Position numbers and translations under genes: made by a program. From the NCBI GenBank assembly GCA_903927465.1, contig CAIYMY010000163.1, forward strand, positions 1-46,598: a DNA stretch of 46,598 bases, read 5' to 3'. This document shows positions 8,495-18,319 of this stretch, in pieces. The notes under the pieces are model-generated. The model saw nothing but the letters and a program-made list of their open reading frames with translations. It was not told the origin of the DNA and did not search any database. This DNA comes from an uncultured Rhodospirillales bacterium (GTDB taxonomy: Bacteria; Pseudomonadota; Alphaproteobacteria; Acetobacterales; Acetobacteraceae). Within the stretch, counting starts at the first letter, position 1. Each line of letters starts with the position of its first letter.

Positions 8495-9657
8495 ATCGCG
8501 GCGCCGAGTGTGGCCGCGTCACTATCGTCAAAGGCAATTGGGTTGATGGCAAGCAGGCCCTGGCCGATGCGCCCGGAATCAAGATGAATGGCGGGGCGAT
8601 GGGCGCGGAGCCTTGCATCCGCGGCTTGTGCGGTGGCCGCATCTAGCAGGCGCCATTCCAGAATGGGCAGACCTGGCTTGGCGCCATCTGGCACAAGGCG
8701 AAGGTTTGGCGGGTGCCCCGCCGCCAGCAGCACCGCTTCAAGCCGCGCCTGCCAGTGCGCGCTGCGTTGCATTGGATCATCCGCCACAAAGCGCCGCAAA
8801 GCCACGATCAGGCCAATGATTTCTTCCTTGCCGATTTTGCAGGAACGCCCAATGCCGTGATACGGCAGGCCACGCATTTGCGCGAGTGGCGCGAATTCTG
8901 CCGGCGCGATGAACTCCGCTTCCGGCATATCAAGATCAAGCATTTGCGCCAGCGCGGAGGAGACAAGATCACGCCGCCCGGCAAGAATCCCCGAAGATTG
9001 CGGCCCACCCAAAGCCTTGCCGCCGGAATAACACACCAGATCGGCGCCCTCGGCGATGAAGCGCTTCAGGTTTTCGGTGGGTGGCAATTGCGCTGCCGCA
9101 TCCACCAGCACGGGGATATGCCGTTCACGTGCCACACGCACCACATCGGGCAGCGGTGGTTCGCTTTGCGCGCCCGCCAGATAATAAACCGCCGCGGTGC
9201 GATCCGTGATGGCGTCAGCGATTTCCCAGGGCGCGGCATCGCGCACGCCGGGGCCGGAAACGCGGTCTGGAATGCCGATTTCAATGATGCGTCCGCCCGC
9301 CACGCGCAAGGCGCGATCATACATATTGCGCTGGCTGCGGATGGTGATGAATTCATCCGGCATGCCGCGCGTATCTGGCAGGCGGTTCATCGCGCCCGGA
9401 TCAAGCCGCGCCATGCAAGCCGCCGCACCAAGCAAAACCGCCGCAGAGGCACCCGAAGTGACAATGCCCGCTTCCGCGCCGGTGGCTTTGCTGATTTCTC
9501 GGCTGGCGGCGGCTTGCAGATGATGCATTTCAATGGTGGCGCGCGCGGCTTGCGTCATGGCGGCCAGCACTTCGGGCGCCATCAGCCCGCCGGAAAGCCG
9601 CGTATTCGTGCCATAGGCATTGATGATGCGCGGCACACCCAATTCATCATAGATCAT
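8452..9657 (-). CDS. SelA/DgaE-like PLP-dependent aminotransferase-fold enzyme
   Basis: A 401-residue fold-type I PLP enzyme. It starts '[22 protein letters not shown]', typical of the SelA-like/D-glucosaminate-6-phosphate ammonia-lyase (DgaE) group. '[12 protein letters not shown]' forms the PLP phosphate region, '[11 protein letters not shown]' carries the PLP-ring Asp, and '[15 protein letters not shown]' holds the Schiff-base Lys. Relatives catalyse ammonia elimination or seryl-tRNA selenation; with no selenocysteine genes around, a lyase acting on an amino acid or amino sugar acid is more likely. The ATG overlaps the glpK stop by four bases. The last 13 or so codons are contributed by the dispersed repeat at 8391-8494, so the C-terminus may differ from that of relatives. 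Confidence 0.82.
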   Translation of the reverse strand: MIYDELGVPRIINAYGTNTRLSGGLMAPEVLAAMTQAARATIEMHHLQAAASREISKATGAEAGIVTSGASAAVLLGAAACMARLDPGAMNRLPDTRGMPDEFITIRSQRNMYDRALRVAGGRIIEIGIPDRVSGPGVRDAAPWEIADAITDRTAAVYYLAGAQSEPPLPDVVRVARERHIPVLVDAAAQLPPTENLKRFIAEGADLVCYSGGKALGGPQSSGILAGRRDLVSSALAQMLDLDMPEAEFIAPAEFAPLAQMRGLPYHGIGRSCKIGKEEIIGLIVALRRFVADDPMQRSAHWQARLEAVLLAAGHPPNLRLVPDGAKPGLPILEWRLLDAATAQAADARLRAHRPAIHLDSGRIGQGLLAINPIAFDDSDAATLGAAIRAVSVHLGSREPL

Positions 9658-11156
9658 GTTTGTGGTCCCGATAGCGTGCGGCGCAAAGCATCACGCCAAA
9701 GCGCGTAGCGACTATCCGCTTCAGCGCGGTTCATTTGTGGGATGAAACGGCGTTCCAGCTGCCAATACGTGGCCCCTGCGTCACCAGGTGGGGCGCAAAG
9801 CCCTGCCTGCATGCCTGCCAGGTAAGCTACGCCCAGCGCGGTGGTTTCCAGGATGGTGGGTCGGTCTACAGGCGCGCCCAACTGGTCTGCCAGGAATTGC
9901 ATGGTCCAATCGGAAGAAACCATGCCGCCATCAACGCGCAAAACGGTTTCCTTGGTGCCCTGCCAATCCGCATGCATGGCTTCGATCAGATCGCGCGTTT
10001 GAAACGCAACGCTTTCCAACGCAGCTCGACATAATTCGGCGCGGCCGCTGCCGCGTGTGAGGCCGAATATGGCGGCCTGCGCCTTGGCATCCCAATGCGG
10101 TGCGCCAAGCCCGGCGAATGCCGGCACCAGCACCACCCGCTGCGCTGGGTCTGCCTGCGCGGCGAGAACGCCGGCTTCCTTCGCATGACTGATGATTCCC
10201 AGGCCATCACGCAGCCATTGTACCGCGGCGCCGGCCACGAAAATCGCGCCTTCCAGCGCGTAATGGCGCTTGCCTTGCAATTGGTAAGCGATGGTCGTCA
10301 GCAGCCGATTGCGCGACGCGACCGGTGTTTCGCCCGTATTCAACAGCACAAAACAACCCGTGCCATAGGTGGATTTCACCATGCCCGGCGCGAAGCAGCC
10401 CTGGCCAATCGTTGCCGCCTGTTGATCACCCGCCATGCCACGAATGGGAATGGCGGCACCCAACAGCGCGGGATCTGTTTCGCCAAAATCCCCGGCGCAA
10501 TCGCGCACTTCCGGCAAGATAGCTTCTGGGATACGAAACAGGCGTAGTAGCTCAGCATCCCAAACACCGCGCCGGATATCGAACAACATGGTGCGCGCGG
10601 CATTGGTAGCATCCGTTGCATGCACGCGCCCGCCCGTCAGGCGCCAGAGCAAGAAGCAATCCACCGTGCCGAAGGCCAGCGCCCCGCGTTCCGCCGCCGC
10701 CCGCGCACCCGCGACATTGTCCAGCAGCCAGGCAAGCTTGGTGGCGGAGAAATAGGGATCAGCCAGCAGCCCCGTACGTTCCGTCAGCAGCGCTTCATGG
10801 CCCTCGGCGCGCAGCTTCGCGCAGGCATCGGCCGTGCGGCGATCCTGCCAGACGATGGCGCGGTGCAGGCAGCGCCCTGTCGCGCGGTCCCACAGCAGCG
10901 TAGTCTCTCGCTGATTGGTGATGCCAATGCCGGCGACATCAGCCGCGCTGCCGCCCGCTTTCTCCAATGCCTGACGCAAGGTAGTGATGGCGCCCTGCCA
11001 GATATCTTCCGGCTCATGTTCCACCCAGCCGGGTGAGGGGAAATGCTGCGGCAATTCCATTTGCGCCGTCGCACGCGGCGCAAGATCGGCCCCGAAGGCG
11101 ATGGTGCGCGTGGAGGTGGTGCCCTGATCAAGCGCAAGCAGCAGGGGGTTTTTCAT
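9654..11156 (-). CDS. glpK: Glycerol kinase
   Basis: Phosphorylates glycerol to sn-glycerol 3-phosphate with ATP in the cytoplasm. The 500-residue FGGY kinase shows '[11 protein letters not shown]' at the N-terminus, 'GWVEHEP', 'ITNQRETT' (with Arg-Glu substrate contacts), '[13 protein letters not shown]', 'AGDQQAA', 'STYGTGCF' and 'RVDGGM'. These match glycerol kinases rather than xylulose or erythritol kinases. ATG 11156 has AGGAAAGG upstream; an ATG at 11186 adds ten unlikely residues. No glpF, glpD or glpR is visible; instead glpK heads an operon with a SelA-like enzyme and an AtuA-family gene, which is unusual company. Confidence 0.92.
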   Translation of the reverse strand: MKNPLLLALDQGTTSTRTIAFGADLAPRATAQMELPQHFPSPGWVEHEPEDIWQGAITTLRQALEKAGGSAADVAGIGITNQRETTLLWDRATGRCLHRAIVWQDRRTADACAKLRAEGHEALLTERTGLLADPYFSATKLAWLLDNVAGARAAAERGALAFGTVDCFLLWRLTGGRVHATDATNAARTMLFDIRRGVWDAELLRLFRIPEAILPEVRDCAGDFGETDPALLGAAIPIRGMAGDQQAATIGQGCFAPGMVKSTYGTGCFVLLNTGETPVASRNRLLTTIAYQLQGKRHYALEGAIFVAGAAVQWLRDGLGIISHAKEAGVLAAQADPAQRVVLVPAFAGLGAPHWDAKAQAAIFGLTRGSGRAELCRAALESVAFQTRDLIEAMHADWQGTKETVLRVDGGMVSSDWTMQFLADQLGAPVDRPTILETTALGVAYLAGMQAGLCAPPGDAGATYWQLERRFIPQMNRAEADSRYALWRDALRRTLSGPQT

Positions 11157-11209
11157 GCCGTGGCCTTTCCTTCCCTGCGAGAGCATAATGCGGGAAAGGA
11201 GATTGCGCG

Positions 11210-11908
11210 ATGGCCATTCAGCTTTTTGAACTCTGTGGTGCCGATCCGGCGCGGCGCTTCAGCCCCTATTGCTGGCGGAGCCACCTGGCGCTCGCCCACA
11301 AGGGGCTGACGATTGAGACCATTCCCTGGCGCTTCACGGATAGGGCGGCGATTGGCGCGCATGGGGCGCAGAAGGTGCCGGTGATGTTGGATAATGGTCG
11401 CGCCATTGTCGATTCCTGGGCGATCGCAGAATATCTGGAAGATACCTATCCGGATCAGCCTTCTCTGTTCGGTGGCACGGGCGGGCGCGCGCTGGCGCGC
11501 TTCATCAATGCCTGGGGTGATGCGGTGCTGCATGCCGGGATTGCGCGGCTGGTGGTTTCCGACATTGTGCAGCATTTGGCGCCGGAAGATGCGGCGTATT
11601 TTGTGCCGGATCGGGAAAAGCGCTTCGGCATGAAGCTTGAAGCCGTAACGGCAGATCGCGCCGAACGGGTGAAGGGTTTTCGGGATAGCCTGATGCCGCT
11701 GCGTATCGCGTTGCGGTCTGCGCCCTTCCTGCATGGCGATAAGCCCGGCTATGCGGATATGATCGTCTTTGGCGGCTTCCAATGGGCGCGCTGCGTCAGC
11801 GCCTTCCCGCTTCTGACCCAAGATGATGCGGTTTATGCTTGGCGGGAGAGGATGCTGGATGCCTATGGTGGCATCGCCCGCGCTGCGCCGGCCTATGCGG
11901 AAGCCTGA
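11210..11908 (+). CDS. Glutathione S-transferase family protein (LigF/beta-etherase-like)
   Basis: A 232-residue GST. The N-terminal thioredoxin-like domain reads '[26 protein letters not shown]', with a Ser/Cys-containing segment in the active-site position. It continues with 'KVPVMLDNG' (cis-Pro) and '[16 protein letters not shown]' (glutathione gamma-glutamyl contact). A helical domain completes it, ending '[12 protein letters not shown]'. The spacing and 'RFSPYCWR' resemble beta-etherase-type GSTs, which cleave aryl ethers, but that substrate is an inference. It is divergent from glpK with a 53-base gap and lies 85 bases before the amidohydrolase on the same strand. Confidence 0.88.
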   Translation: MAIQLFELCGADPARRFSPYCWRSHLALAHKGLTIETIPWRFTDRAAIGAHGAQKVPVMLDNGRAIVDSWAIAEYLEDTYPDQPSLFGGTGGRALARFINAWGDAVLHAGIARLVVSDIVQHLAPEDAAYFVPDREKRFGMKLEAVTADRAERVKGFRDSLMPLRIALRSAPFLHGDKPGYADMIVFGGFQWARCVSAFPLLTQDDAVYAWRERMLDAYGGIARAAPAYAEA

Positions 11909-11993
11909 ACCGCGACTTCTTTTTGCTTGAAAGGCGGCGCGCTTCGGGCTTGGCTTGCGGTATTCGCTTCGATCCAGAAGCCAGGAGGCCGCC

Positions 11994-13442
11994 ATGCCCG
12001 CATCCACCCTGATCCGCAACGCCGCCTGGACCGCCGAATGGGATGGCGTCACAGGGCGTAATTTCTACAGCCAGGGCAAGGATGTGCTACTGGCCGATGG
12101 GCGCATCGCCGCCATCACGCCGCATGATCCTTCCGCCCCGCCACCCGCGGGCGCTGAGGTGATTGATGGCAGCAAGCTTCTGGTCATGCCGGGGCTGATT
12201 AACATCCACACCCACCCGACAACGGAACCCGCCGGGCGCGGTGTGCGGGAAGATCATGGCGTGCCGGAACAGCAAATGACCGGGCTATTTGAACGCTTGC
12301 AAGCCTTCAAGCTGGATCAGCAGGGCCAAGCGGCAGCGATGCGGCTTGCCTATGCCGAGTTGATGTCAGCCGGTGTCACCAGCGTGGTGGATTTGTCGCC
12401 TCCCTTTCCATCTTGGCTTTCCATCATGGCGGAAAGCGGCCTGCGCGGTTGGGCGGGGGCGGGCTATGCGGCAGCGCGCTGGGGCATGGAAGCGCCACAG
12501 ACCGTGACCTGGATGTGGAACCGCGAAGATGCGCGCCGGCAATTCGACGCTGCCAAGCAATTCATGAAAGAAGCCGAAGCCGATCCATCTGGCCGGCTGA
12601 CCGGCATTGTCTTCCCCGCGCAGATTGACACGGTGGAGGAGGAGATGCTGCGCGAAAGCATCGCCTATGCCGCCGAAACCGGTCGGCCCTTTACCACGCA
12701 TATCTCCCAATCAGTGGTCGAAGTGCGAGAGATTATTCGTCGCCATGGCGTCACACCCATTCAATGGGCGGCGGGTATTGGGCTGCTGACGCCGCGCAGC
12801 ATTCTGGGCCATGCGATTTTTATCGATGAGCATATTTCAATCGGCTGGCATACCGCGAAGGATATTGGCTTGATGGCTGATACCGGGGCGACGGTTGCGC
12901 ATTGCCCATCCCCCTTTGCGCGTTACGGCGAACATTTGCGCCATTTCGGCAAATATCGCGCGCGCGGCGTGAACATGGGGTTTGGGACGGATTGCGCGCC
13001 GCATAACCTGATTGAGGAAATGCGCTTGGCGATTATTCTGGCGCGCAATGCCTCGCGGGATATTGCCGCCGCCGATACAGGCAGCGTTTTCCATGCGGCC
13101 ACAGTGGGTGGCGCTGATGCCTTGGGGCGGCGTGACCTTGGCCGTCTGCAACTGGGCGCTTCAGCCGATATCGTGCTGGTGGATTTGGCGCATCCGCTGA
13201 TGACCCCGCCGCGTGATCCGTTGCGCGCGTTGGTGTTTCATGCGGCGGATCGCGCCGTGAAACGGGTGATGGTGGGTGGCGAGACGATTTATGCCGATGG
13301 CCGCCCCACCAAGTTAGATGTCGCGGATGCCGCCGGCATTCTGGCGGAAAGCCAGGCCAAGATGCTGCGAGATTCAATTGGCCGGGATTATCGCGGGCGG
13401 AGCGGCGATGAAATTACGCCGATCAGCCTGCCAATCCATTAG
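11994..13442 (+). CDS. Amidohydrolase family protein (ATZ/TRZ, cytosine deaminase-like)
   Basis: A 482-residue metal-dependent hydrolase that probably deaminates or dechlorinates a heterocycle, or hydrolyses a cyclic amide, in the cytoplasm. Metal ligands of the mononuclear subtype are present: His72 and His74 in 'INIHTHP', His236 in 'TTHIS', His273 in 'LGHAIF', and catalytic Asp333 in 'GTDCAPHN'. A composite beta-sandwich is formed by the N-terminus and the C-terminal 'GASADIVLVDLAHPLM'. AGGAGG lies just before ATG 11994; an upstream start at 11955 would add 13 residues. Its stop is three bases from the stop of the convergent ABC ATPase. The substrate is not assignable. Confidence 0.88.
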   Translation: MPASTLIRNAAWTAEWDGVTGRNFYSQGKDVLLADGRIAAITPHDPSAPPPAGAEVIDGSKLLVMPGLINIHTHPTTEPAGRGVREDHGVPEQQMTGLFERLQAFKLDQQGQAAAMRLAYAELMSAGVTSVVDLSPPFPSWLSIMAESGLRGWAGAGYAAARWGMEAPQTVTWMWNREDARRQFDAAKQFMKEAEADPSGRLTGIVFPAQIDTVEEEMLRESIAYAAETGRPFTTHISQSVVEVREIIRRHGVTPIQWAAGIGLLTPRSILGHAIFIDEHISIGWHTAKDIGLMADTGATVAHCPSPFARYGEHLRHFGKYRARGVNMGFGTDCAPHNLIEEMRLAIILARNASRDIAAADTGSVFHAATVGGADALGRRDLGRLQLGASADIVLVDLAHPLMTPPRDPLRALVFHAADRAVKRVMVGGETIYADGRPTKLDVADAAGILAESQAKMLRDSIGRDYRGRSGDEITPISLPIH

Positions 13443-13445
13443 CGC

Positions 13446-14519
13446 TTATTGCACCACGGCGATCTGCTGCGGGTCTATGCGGAGCCAAAGCTTTGTGCCC
13501 ACCGCATGGGCGGCAAGCGGTGGTGCCGCAGCGCGCAGGCGAAGCTCCGCCCCTTCCGGACGCAGCACATAATCCCAGGCTTCACCCAGATAAGTGCGTT
13601 CCAGCACTGTCACTGGCATGATCAGTTCTGCGCTTTCATGCGTGGGTTCGGTCAGATGCAGGCTCATGGCCTGTGGGCGGAGCGACAGCAGAATGTCGCC
13701 CGATACATCAGGCGAAATGCCAGCTACTGCCGCGGGGCCAAGCGATAAGCGGCCAAGCAGCAAAGCACCCGCTTCCACCCGCGCTTCCAGCAGATTGGTG
13801 CGCCCGACAAAACCCGCGACAAAGCGCGTGCGTGGCTTGGTGTAGAGCAAATGCGGGGCATCAACCTGTTCAATCCGGCCCGCATTCATCACCGCAATCC
13901 GGTCCGATGTCGCCATGGCTTCGGATTGGTCATGGGTGACATAAACGGTGGTAATACGGAATTCATCATGCAGGCGGCGGATTTCGAAGCGCATTTCCTC
14001 CCGCAGATTGGCATCCAGGTTAGACAGCGGTTCATCCAGCAGCAGCACGGCGGGCTTCACGACAATGGCGCGCGCAAGGGCCACGCGCTGCTGCTGGCCG
14101 CCGGAAAGCTCGGCCGGGTAGCGCCCCGCCAGATGGCCCATTTTCACCACATCCAGAATTTCAGTTACGCGGCGCTTGATTTCATTGCTGGGCAGTTTGC
14201 GGAGCGTGAGGCCAAAGCCGACATTCTCCGCCACCGTCATATTCGGCCAAATGGCATAGGATTGGAAAATCATGGACATCCCGCGCCGTTCCGGCGGCAG
14301 CACCGCGCCGGGGGCGGAAAGCACGCGGCCATCCACGGAAATCGTGCCGGCATTGGGTTCAACAAAGCCGGCGATCATGCGCAGCGTCGTGGTCTTGCCG
14401 CAGCCTGATGGACCCAGAAGGGACAGGAATTCCCCTTCTTCCAGCGTCAGGTCAATCGCGTCCACAACAACATTTTTGCCATAGGCTTTTGTGAGGCCAG
14501 AAAGAGTCAGGCGCGGCAT
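13446..14519 (-). CDS. ABC transporter ATP-binding protein, Fe3+/polyamine type
   Basis: A 357-residue ATPase energising the adjacent importer. Walker A GPSGCGKT is at residues 36-43, the Q-loop is 'FQSYAIWP', the signature is 'LSGGQQQRVALARA', Walker B is 'VLLLDEPLSNLD', and the H-loop is 'YVTHDQ'. A C-terminal TOBE/OB domain of about 100 residues is typical of FbpC/PotA-type subunits. ATG 14519 lies one base after the permease stop, with GAGGGA inside the end of the permease gene. It is the last gene of the operon binding protein-permease-ATPase. The substrate is defined by the binding protein and not by this subunit. Confidence 0.92.
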   Translation of the reverse strand: MPRLTLSGLTKAYGKNVVVDAIDLTLEEGEFLSLLGPSGCGKTTTLRMIAGFVEPNAGTISVDGRVLSAPGAVLPPERRGMSMIFQSYAIWPNMTVAENVGFGLTLRKLPSNEIKRRVTEILDVVKMGHLAGRYPAELSGGQQQRVALARAIVVKPAVLLLDEPLSNLDANLREEMRFEIRRLHDEFRITTVYVTHDQSEAMATSDRIAVMNAGRIEQVDAPHLLYTKPRTRFVAGFVGRTNLLEARVEAGALLLGRLSLGPAAVAGISPDVSGDILLSLRPQAMSLHLTEPTHESAELIMPVTVLERTYLGEAWDYVLRPEGAELRLRAAAPPLAAHAVGTKLWLRIDPQQIAVVQ

Positions 14520-14520
14520 A

Positions 14521-16251
14521 TCAATCCCTCCGCAGCATGAAATCGCGGCCAACCAGCTTCATGCCGATGCCGACAAATACCATGGTGATTACCAACAATA
14601 TGCCACCAAAGGCGGATACCAATTCGAAATTCCCCTGCTCACTCAGATCATAAAGCAGCACGGACATGGTGCGCGTACGTGGGCCGACCAGGAAGATCGC
14701 CGCCGATAATTCGCGCGAGGCGACGATAAAGACAATCAGCCAGCCACCCAGTAGCGATGTTTTCAGCAGGGGCGCGGTGATGCGGCGGATGGTTTGCAGC
14801 CGCCCGCTGCCCAGGATGCGCGCGGCTTCTTCCATTTCGGGATGGAGCGCGCGGATGGAGGCCTGCGCATTGGCATAGGCAATCGGCAGGAAGCGTGCAG
14901 CAAACGCCAGAATAATCAGCAAAGCGCTGCCATAGAGCATGAGTGGCGGCCCGGCATAGGCTGCATAAAAGCCAATCGCCAAGACAATGCCAGGAATGAC
15001 GAAGGGCGCCATGGCCAGGAAGGCCAAGCCATCAGCGAAGCGAAACAGCTTGCGTACAACGATATAGGCAATCAGCAAGGCCAGGATCAGCGCCAAGCTT
15101 GCCGAAGCCGCCGAAAACCAGATGGTATTCCACACGCTTTGCAAAGCCATATCATGTTCAAACAGTAGCATCCGGTAATTTCGGAAGGTGAGGTTATCCA
15201 AGGAAAGCCCGCGCCCCCAAGCTTTAGCGAAGGAGGCTTGCAGCAGCACTAGCAGAGGCTTCAGAACCGCCAGCAGCGCCACGCCAAAGCACCAGGCGAA
15301 CAGAACCCAACGCCAGGGGCCAAGCTTGATCTGCCGTCTTTCGCCGCCTTTTCCAGTCTGTGAGACAAACCCTTTGCGGGAAAGCAGCAGCTTCTGCACC
15401 CCAATCAAACAAACCGTGATCAGCAAAAGTGGAATGGCATAGGCCGCCGCCACTTCTACCCGCACCGGGTCTTCAAAAAACTGCCAAAGCTGCGTTGTCA
15501 CCACATTGATGCGGGCGGGAATACCGATGATGGCCGGGGTGCCGAATAATGCGATTGTTTCAAGAAAGATCAGAATAAAGCCACCCAGGATGGAAGGCCA
15601 CACCAAAGGCAACGTCACCTTGCGCATGGTGGTCCAGGTGCCCGCGCCCATGATATTTGCCGCATCCTCCATTTCGGAAGAAATCAGGTCAAGTGCGGAT
15701 TTGACGAAAATAAAGACCAGCGGGAAGGAATGCAACGCAATCACAAAGGCCATGCCGGTGAAGGTATAGACATTCATCAGCGGTTCCTGCGCGCCAGTGA
15801 CGGCGCGCCAGACCTGATTGATCCAGCCGGCATTTGGCCCCGCCAGCAAAATCCAGCCAATGGCGCCAAGATAAGGCGGCATTACAAACGCGGCCAGCAC
15901 CATGGCCCAGGTGAAGCCCTTGCCCGGCATATCCGTGCGTGAAACAGCCCAGGCCATGGGTACCGCGATGATGGTGGAAATCGTGGCACTCAACAGCCCC
16001 AGCAGTAGGGAATTGCGCAAGGCATCCAGATAGCGTTGCCGGCCATAGGCAGTCGCGTAATTCATCAAAGTGAAGTCGCCGGTTTCCTGTTCCTCAAAGC
16101 TGATCAACAGCATCTTGAGGAGCGGCGCCGCAATCAGGAAAATCAGCGCTGCTACCAGCAGAAGCCAGAGCAGCGTGACCGGTTCCAGCATGCGCAGCCT
16201 GGCACCAAAACCAGGATGCGGTGCAGCGGCGAGAGCAGCGCCTTCAGCCAT
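14521..16251 (-). CDS. Fused double permease of iron(III)-type ABC importer
   Basis: A 576-residue inner-membrane protein with two consecutive permease domains of about six helices each, as in FbpB/SfuB. Each half carries an EAA-type coupling loop: 'DAANIMGAGTWTTMRKVTLP' in the N-terminal half and 'EAARILGSGRLQTIRRITAP' in the C-terminal half. Hydrophobic helices are evident from 'TLLWLLLVAALIFLIAAPLL' onward. A Lys/Arg-rich linker near the middle ('SRKGFVSQTGKGGERR') separates the halves. The start is eight bases after the binding-protein stop. The fused arrangement is characteristic of Fe3+, spermidine/putrescine-like or 2-aminoethylphosphonate importers. Confidence 0.92.
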   Translation of the reverse strand: MAEGAALAAAPHPGFGARLRMLEPVTLLWLLLVAALIFLIAAPLLKMLLISFEEQETGDFTLMNYATAYGRQRYLDALRNSLLLGLLSATISTIIAVPMAWAVSRTDMPGKGFTWAMVLAAFVMPPYLGAIGWILLAGPNAGWINQVWRAVTGAQEPLMNVYTFTGMAFVIALHSFPLVFIFVKSALDLISSEMEDAANIMGAGTWTTMRKVTLPLVWPSILGGFILIFLETIALFGTPAIIGIPARINVVTTQLWQFFEDPVRVEVAAAYAIPLLLITVCLIGVQKLLLSRKGFVSQTGKGGERRQIKLGPWRWVLFAWCFGVALLAVLKPLLVLLQASFAKAWGRGLSLDNLTFRNYRMLLFEHDMALQSVWNTIWFSAASASLALILALLIAYIVVRKLFRFADGLAFLAMAPFVIPGIVLAIGFYAAYAGPPLMLYGSALLIILAFAARFLPIAYANAQASIRALHPEMEEAARILGSGRLQTIRRITAPLLKTSLLGGWLIVFIVASRELSAAIFLVGPRTRTMSVLLYDLSEQGNFELVSAFGGILLVITMVFVGIGMKLVGRDFMLRRD

Positions 16252-16259
16252 AGGTTTTG

Positions 16260-17309
16260 TCAGATCCCGAAGGTTTCGCGCCAGGCATCGCGCACTTCCG
16301 GTACGCCTTTTTCGGCATCTTCAATGGAGGGTGCGAGCATTTTTACCTGATCCAAAGGGCGGGACCCTTCCGGCGGCGGCACATCCGGGCGGATGCTTTC
16401 ATTGAATAGCAACCGGATTGCGGTCGAAAGCCCAACGCCTGTCTGGAATTCCATGAACAGCTTCGCGGCATTGGGGTGCGGCGCATTGCGGATAATGGCG
16501 GAAGGTGAAAGCGCGGCCAGCACGCCTTCTTCCGGATAAATCAGCTTGAGCGGATTGCCGCGCGACATGCTGAACAGGGTGGAGGCGGAAGGCACCGCAA
16601 CACCAACGCCGCGTTCGCCGGCATTCATGGTGGTTACGGGATCAATGGAAGAACGCCCGATTTGCGGCTTGTTACGCTCAAGTTGCTTGAAATAATCCCA
16701 CCCATAAAGCCGGCGCATTTCCATCGCCCAAAGGCCGATGGCGCCGCTGAAGCCAGGATGGCCGACGGCGAGCTTGTCCTTCCACTTGGGGTCCAGAATA
16801 TCCTTCCAGGATTTCGGCGCATCGGCTTCCGATACCAGGCGCGTATTATGTGCCAGCAGGTAAATGCCAAGGAAGCTGGATTGATAGAAATTATCCGGAT
16901 CCGCCACGCGCAAATCAGGGAGAAGGCCATCTGCATTTTTGGGACGGAATTGCATCAGGCGATTCTGGCGCTTCAACTGAACGTAATGCCCGCCATTGGT
17001 GGAAGACAGGATATCGCATTGCGCCACCCCAGCGCGCAAATCTTGCGACAGGCGCTGAAAGGCCACTTGGGATGTGCTGCGCACCACATTGCAGCGCACA
17101 CCTGGGTAGCGTTCATTGAAGGCGCGGCCGGCGGCTTCGGACGCTTCCGCGCTATACTGGCCGGAATACCAGGTGATTTCGCCTTCACGCTTGGCGGCTT
17201 CATACAGAACCCGCTCATGCTCGGGCATCGGTCCTTGTGCGAAGGCCTTGCTGGTGGCAGCGGCCCATGCGCCAAGCGCCAACATACCGCGACGATCAAT
17301 CATCATCAT
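16260..17309 (-). CDS. Periplasmic Fe3+-type (family 1) substrate-binding protein
   Basis: A 349-residue extracytoplasmic binding protein and the first gene of this ABC operon. The N-terminus 'MIDRRGMLALGAWAAATSKAFA' has a twin-arginine-like pair followed by a hydrophobic core and an Ala-x-Ala cleavage site. The mature part reads 'EGEITWYSGQYSAEA', 'FNERYPGV' and 'PKSWKDILDPKWKDKLAV', the pattern of FbpA/FutA and phosphonate-binding relatives. The tyrosine cluster of true ferric-binding proteins is not obvious, so the ligand could be another anion. GGGGAGGAAG precedes the first of three ATGs. It is divergent from the TIM-barrel gene at 17425. Confidence 0.88.
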   Translation of the reverse strand: MMMIDRRGMLALGAWAAATSKAFAQGPMPEHERVLYEAAKREGEITWYSGQYSAEASEAAGRAFNERYPGVRCNVVRSTSQVAFQRLSQDLRAGVAQCDILSSTNGGHYVQLKRQNRLMQFRPKNADGLLPDLRVADPDNFYQSSFLGIYLLAHNTRLVSEADAPKSWKDILDPKWKDKLAVGHPGFSGAIGLWAMEMRRLYGWDYFKQLERNKPQIGRSSIDPVTTMNAGERGVGVAVPSASTLFSMSRGNPLKLIYPEEGVLAALSPSAIIRNAPHPNAAKLFMEFQTGVGLSTAIRLLFNESIRPDVPPPEGSRPLDQVKMLAPSIEDAEKGVPEVRDAWRETFGI

Positions 17310-17424
17310 TGCGTGCTTCCTCCCCGGGGTTGCGGGCGCTCAATCGGCGCTCCGGATTACTTTCGCGGAAGCTTGCCACTCCCGCCGAAGCCTGTAAACC
17401 ATGCGGGAAATAGGGAGGGCGATC

Positions 17425-18258
17425 ATGGCTTTGATAGACCGTATCGGGGTGGATGTTGGACGCAAGCTGAAGCTTGAAGACGCCATTGAATGGGCAGCGC
17501 GGAACCAGGTGCGCCACATAGATATCCAATTGGACACTGGCGAGAACAAGGTGAACATGTTCGATGGTGCGCGCTGCCGCGCCATTGTCGCCTCTGCCCG
17601 CGCCAATGGCGTAACCATTGCGTTACACACGCTTTCCGCCGTGAATGTCGGCGAATACTCGCCGTTTCTGTCGGAAGCGGTGGATGCCTATATGCGCGCC
17701 TATATTGAAGTGGCGCCGAAGCTCGCAGCCGAATGGATCGTGGTCCATGCCGGCTATCACTTCACCGCCGATGTGCCGATGCGCATGGAAGCGGGGCGGG
17801 ATCGCTTGCAGCGCATGGTCCAGCACGCGGAAAAGCATGGCGCGCTACTGCTGCTTGAAAACCTGAATGTGGAACCGCCTACAGCCGAGGTGCATTACCT
17901 GGCCCATACGCAGGAAGAATGGCGCTATTATTATGATGCGATCAATTCGCCCGCCTTTGCGCTTTCCTTCACCGCCAATCATGCGCATCTGATGCCCGAT
18001 GGTGTGGCCGCCTGGGTGGCGGGCATTCCGATGGACCGCGTACGCGAAGTGCGGCTCGCGGATTGCTGGCGCAATGGGCATGAGGAACATCTGGTGCCCG
18101 GCCAGGGTAATTTCGATTTTGGCGATATGTTCCGCCTGATCGAAGCACGCGGCTTCAAGGGGCATTACACCAATGCTTTTGGCACGCTTGAAGAAATGCA
18201 ATGGGCGCGCGGCTATATGGTGGAGAAGGCCCGCGCCGCCGGGGTTAAGGTGGACTGA
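17425..18258 (+). CDS. Sugar phosphate isomerase/epimerase-like TIM barrel (AP endonuclease family 2)
   Basis: A 277-residue xylose isomerase-like TIM barrel. Putative metal and substrate residues lie in 'WIVVHAGYHF', 'LLLENLN' (Glu ligand), 'FTANHAHLMPDG' and 'RLADCWRNGHEEHLVPGQGNFDF', a terminal pattern typical of sugar isomerase/epimerase or inosose dehydratase-like proteins. GGGAGGG precedes ATG 17425; an earlier ATG at 17401 is less well placed. It is followed after 61 bases by an orphan peptide-type binding protein and is divergent from an iron-type ABC operon. The substrate is unknown, but a role in catabolism of an imported compound is plausible. Confidence 0.8.
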   Translation: MALIDRIGVDVGRKLKLEDAIEWAARNQVRHIDIQLDTGENKVNMFDGARCRAIVASARANGVTIALHTLSAVNVGEYSPFLSEAVDAYMRAYIEVAPKLAAEWIVVHAGYHFTADVPMRMEAGRDRLQRMVQHAEKHGALLLLENLNVEPPTAEVHYLAHTQEEWRYYYDAINSPAFALSFTANHAHLMPDGVAAWVAGIPMDRVREVRLADCWRNGHEEHLVPGQGNFDFGDMFRLIEARGFKGHYTNAFGTLEEMQWARGYMVEKARAAGVKVD

Positions 18259-18288
18259 ACCGCCCCGGCACGGACTTTGCTGAACCCC

Positions 18289-18310
18289 CCCCGGAAAAAC
18301 AACACCGGGG
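18289..18310 (+). other. Intercistronic GC hairpin
   Basis: CCCCGG at 18289-18294 pairs with CCGGGG at 18305-18310 around a ten-base A-rich loop, followed by CTTT. It sits between the TIM-barrel stop and the binding-protein start and could attenuate or protect the message. The T-run is too short to call a terminator with confidence. Confidence 0.4.
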
Positions 18311-18319
18311 CTTTAAACC

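Noticed and set aside
8713-9708. 331-codon plus-strand frame opposite the SelA-like gene
   Set aside because: Antisense shadow of a gene with conserved PLP motifs; the sequence is low-quality Arg/His-rich.
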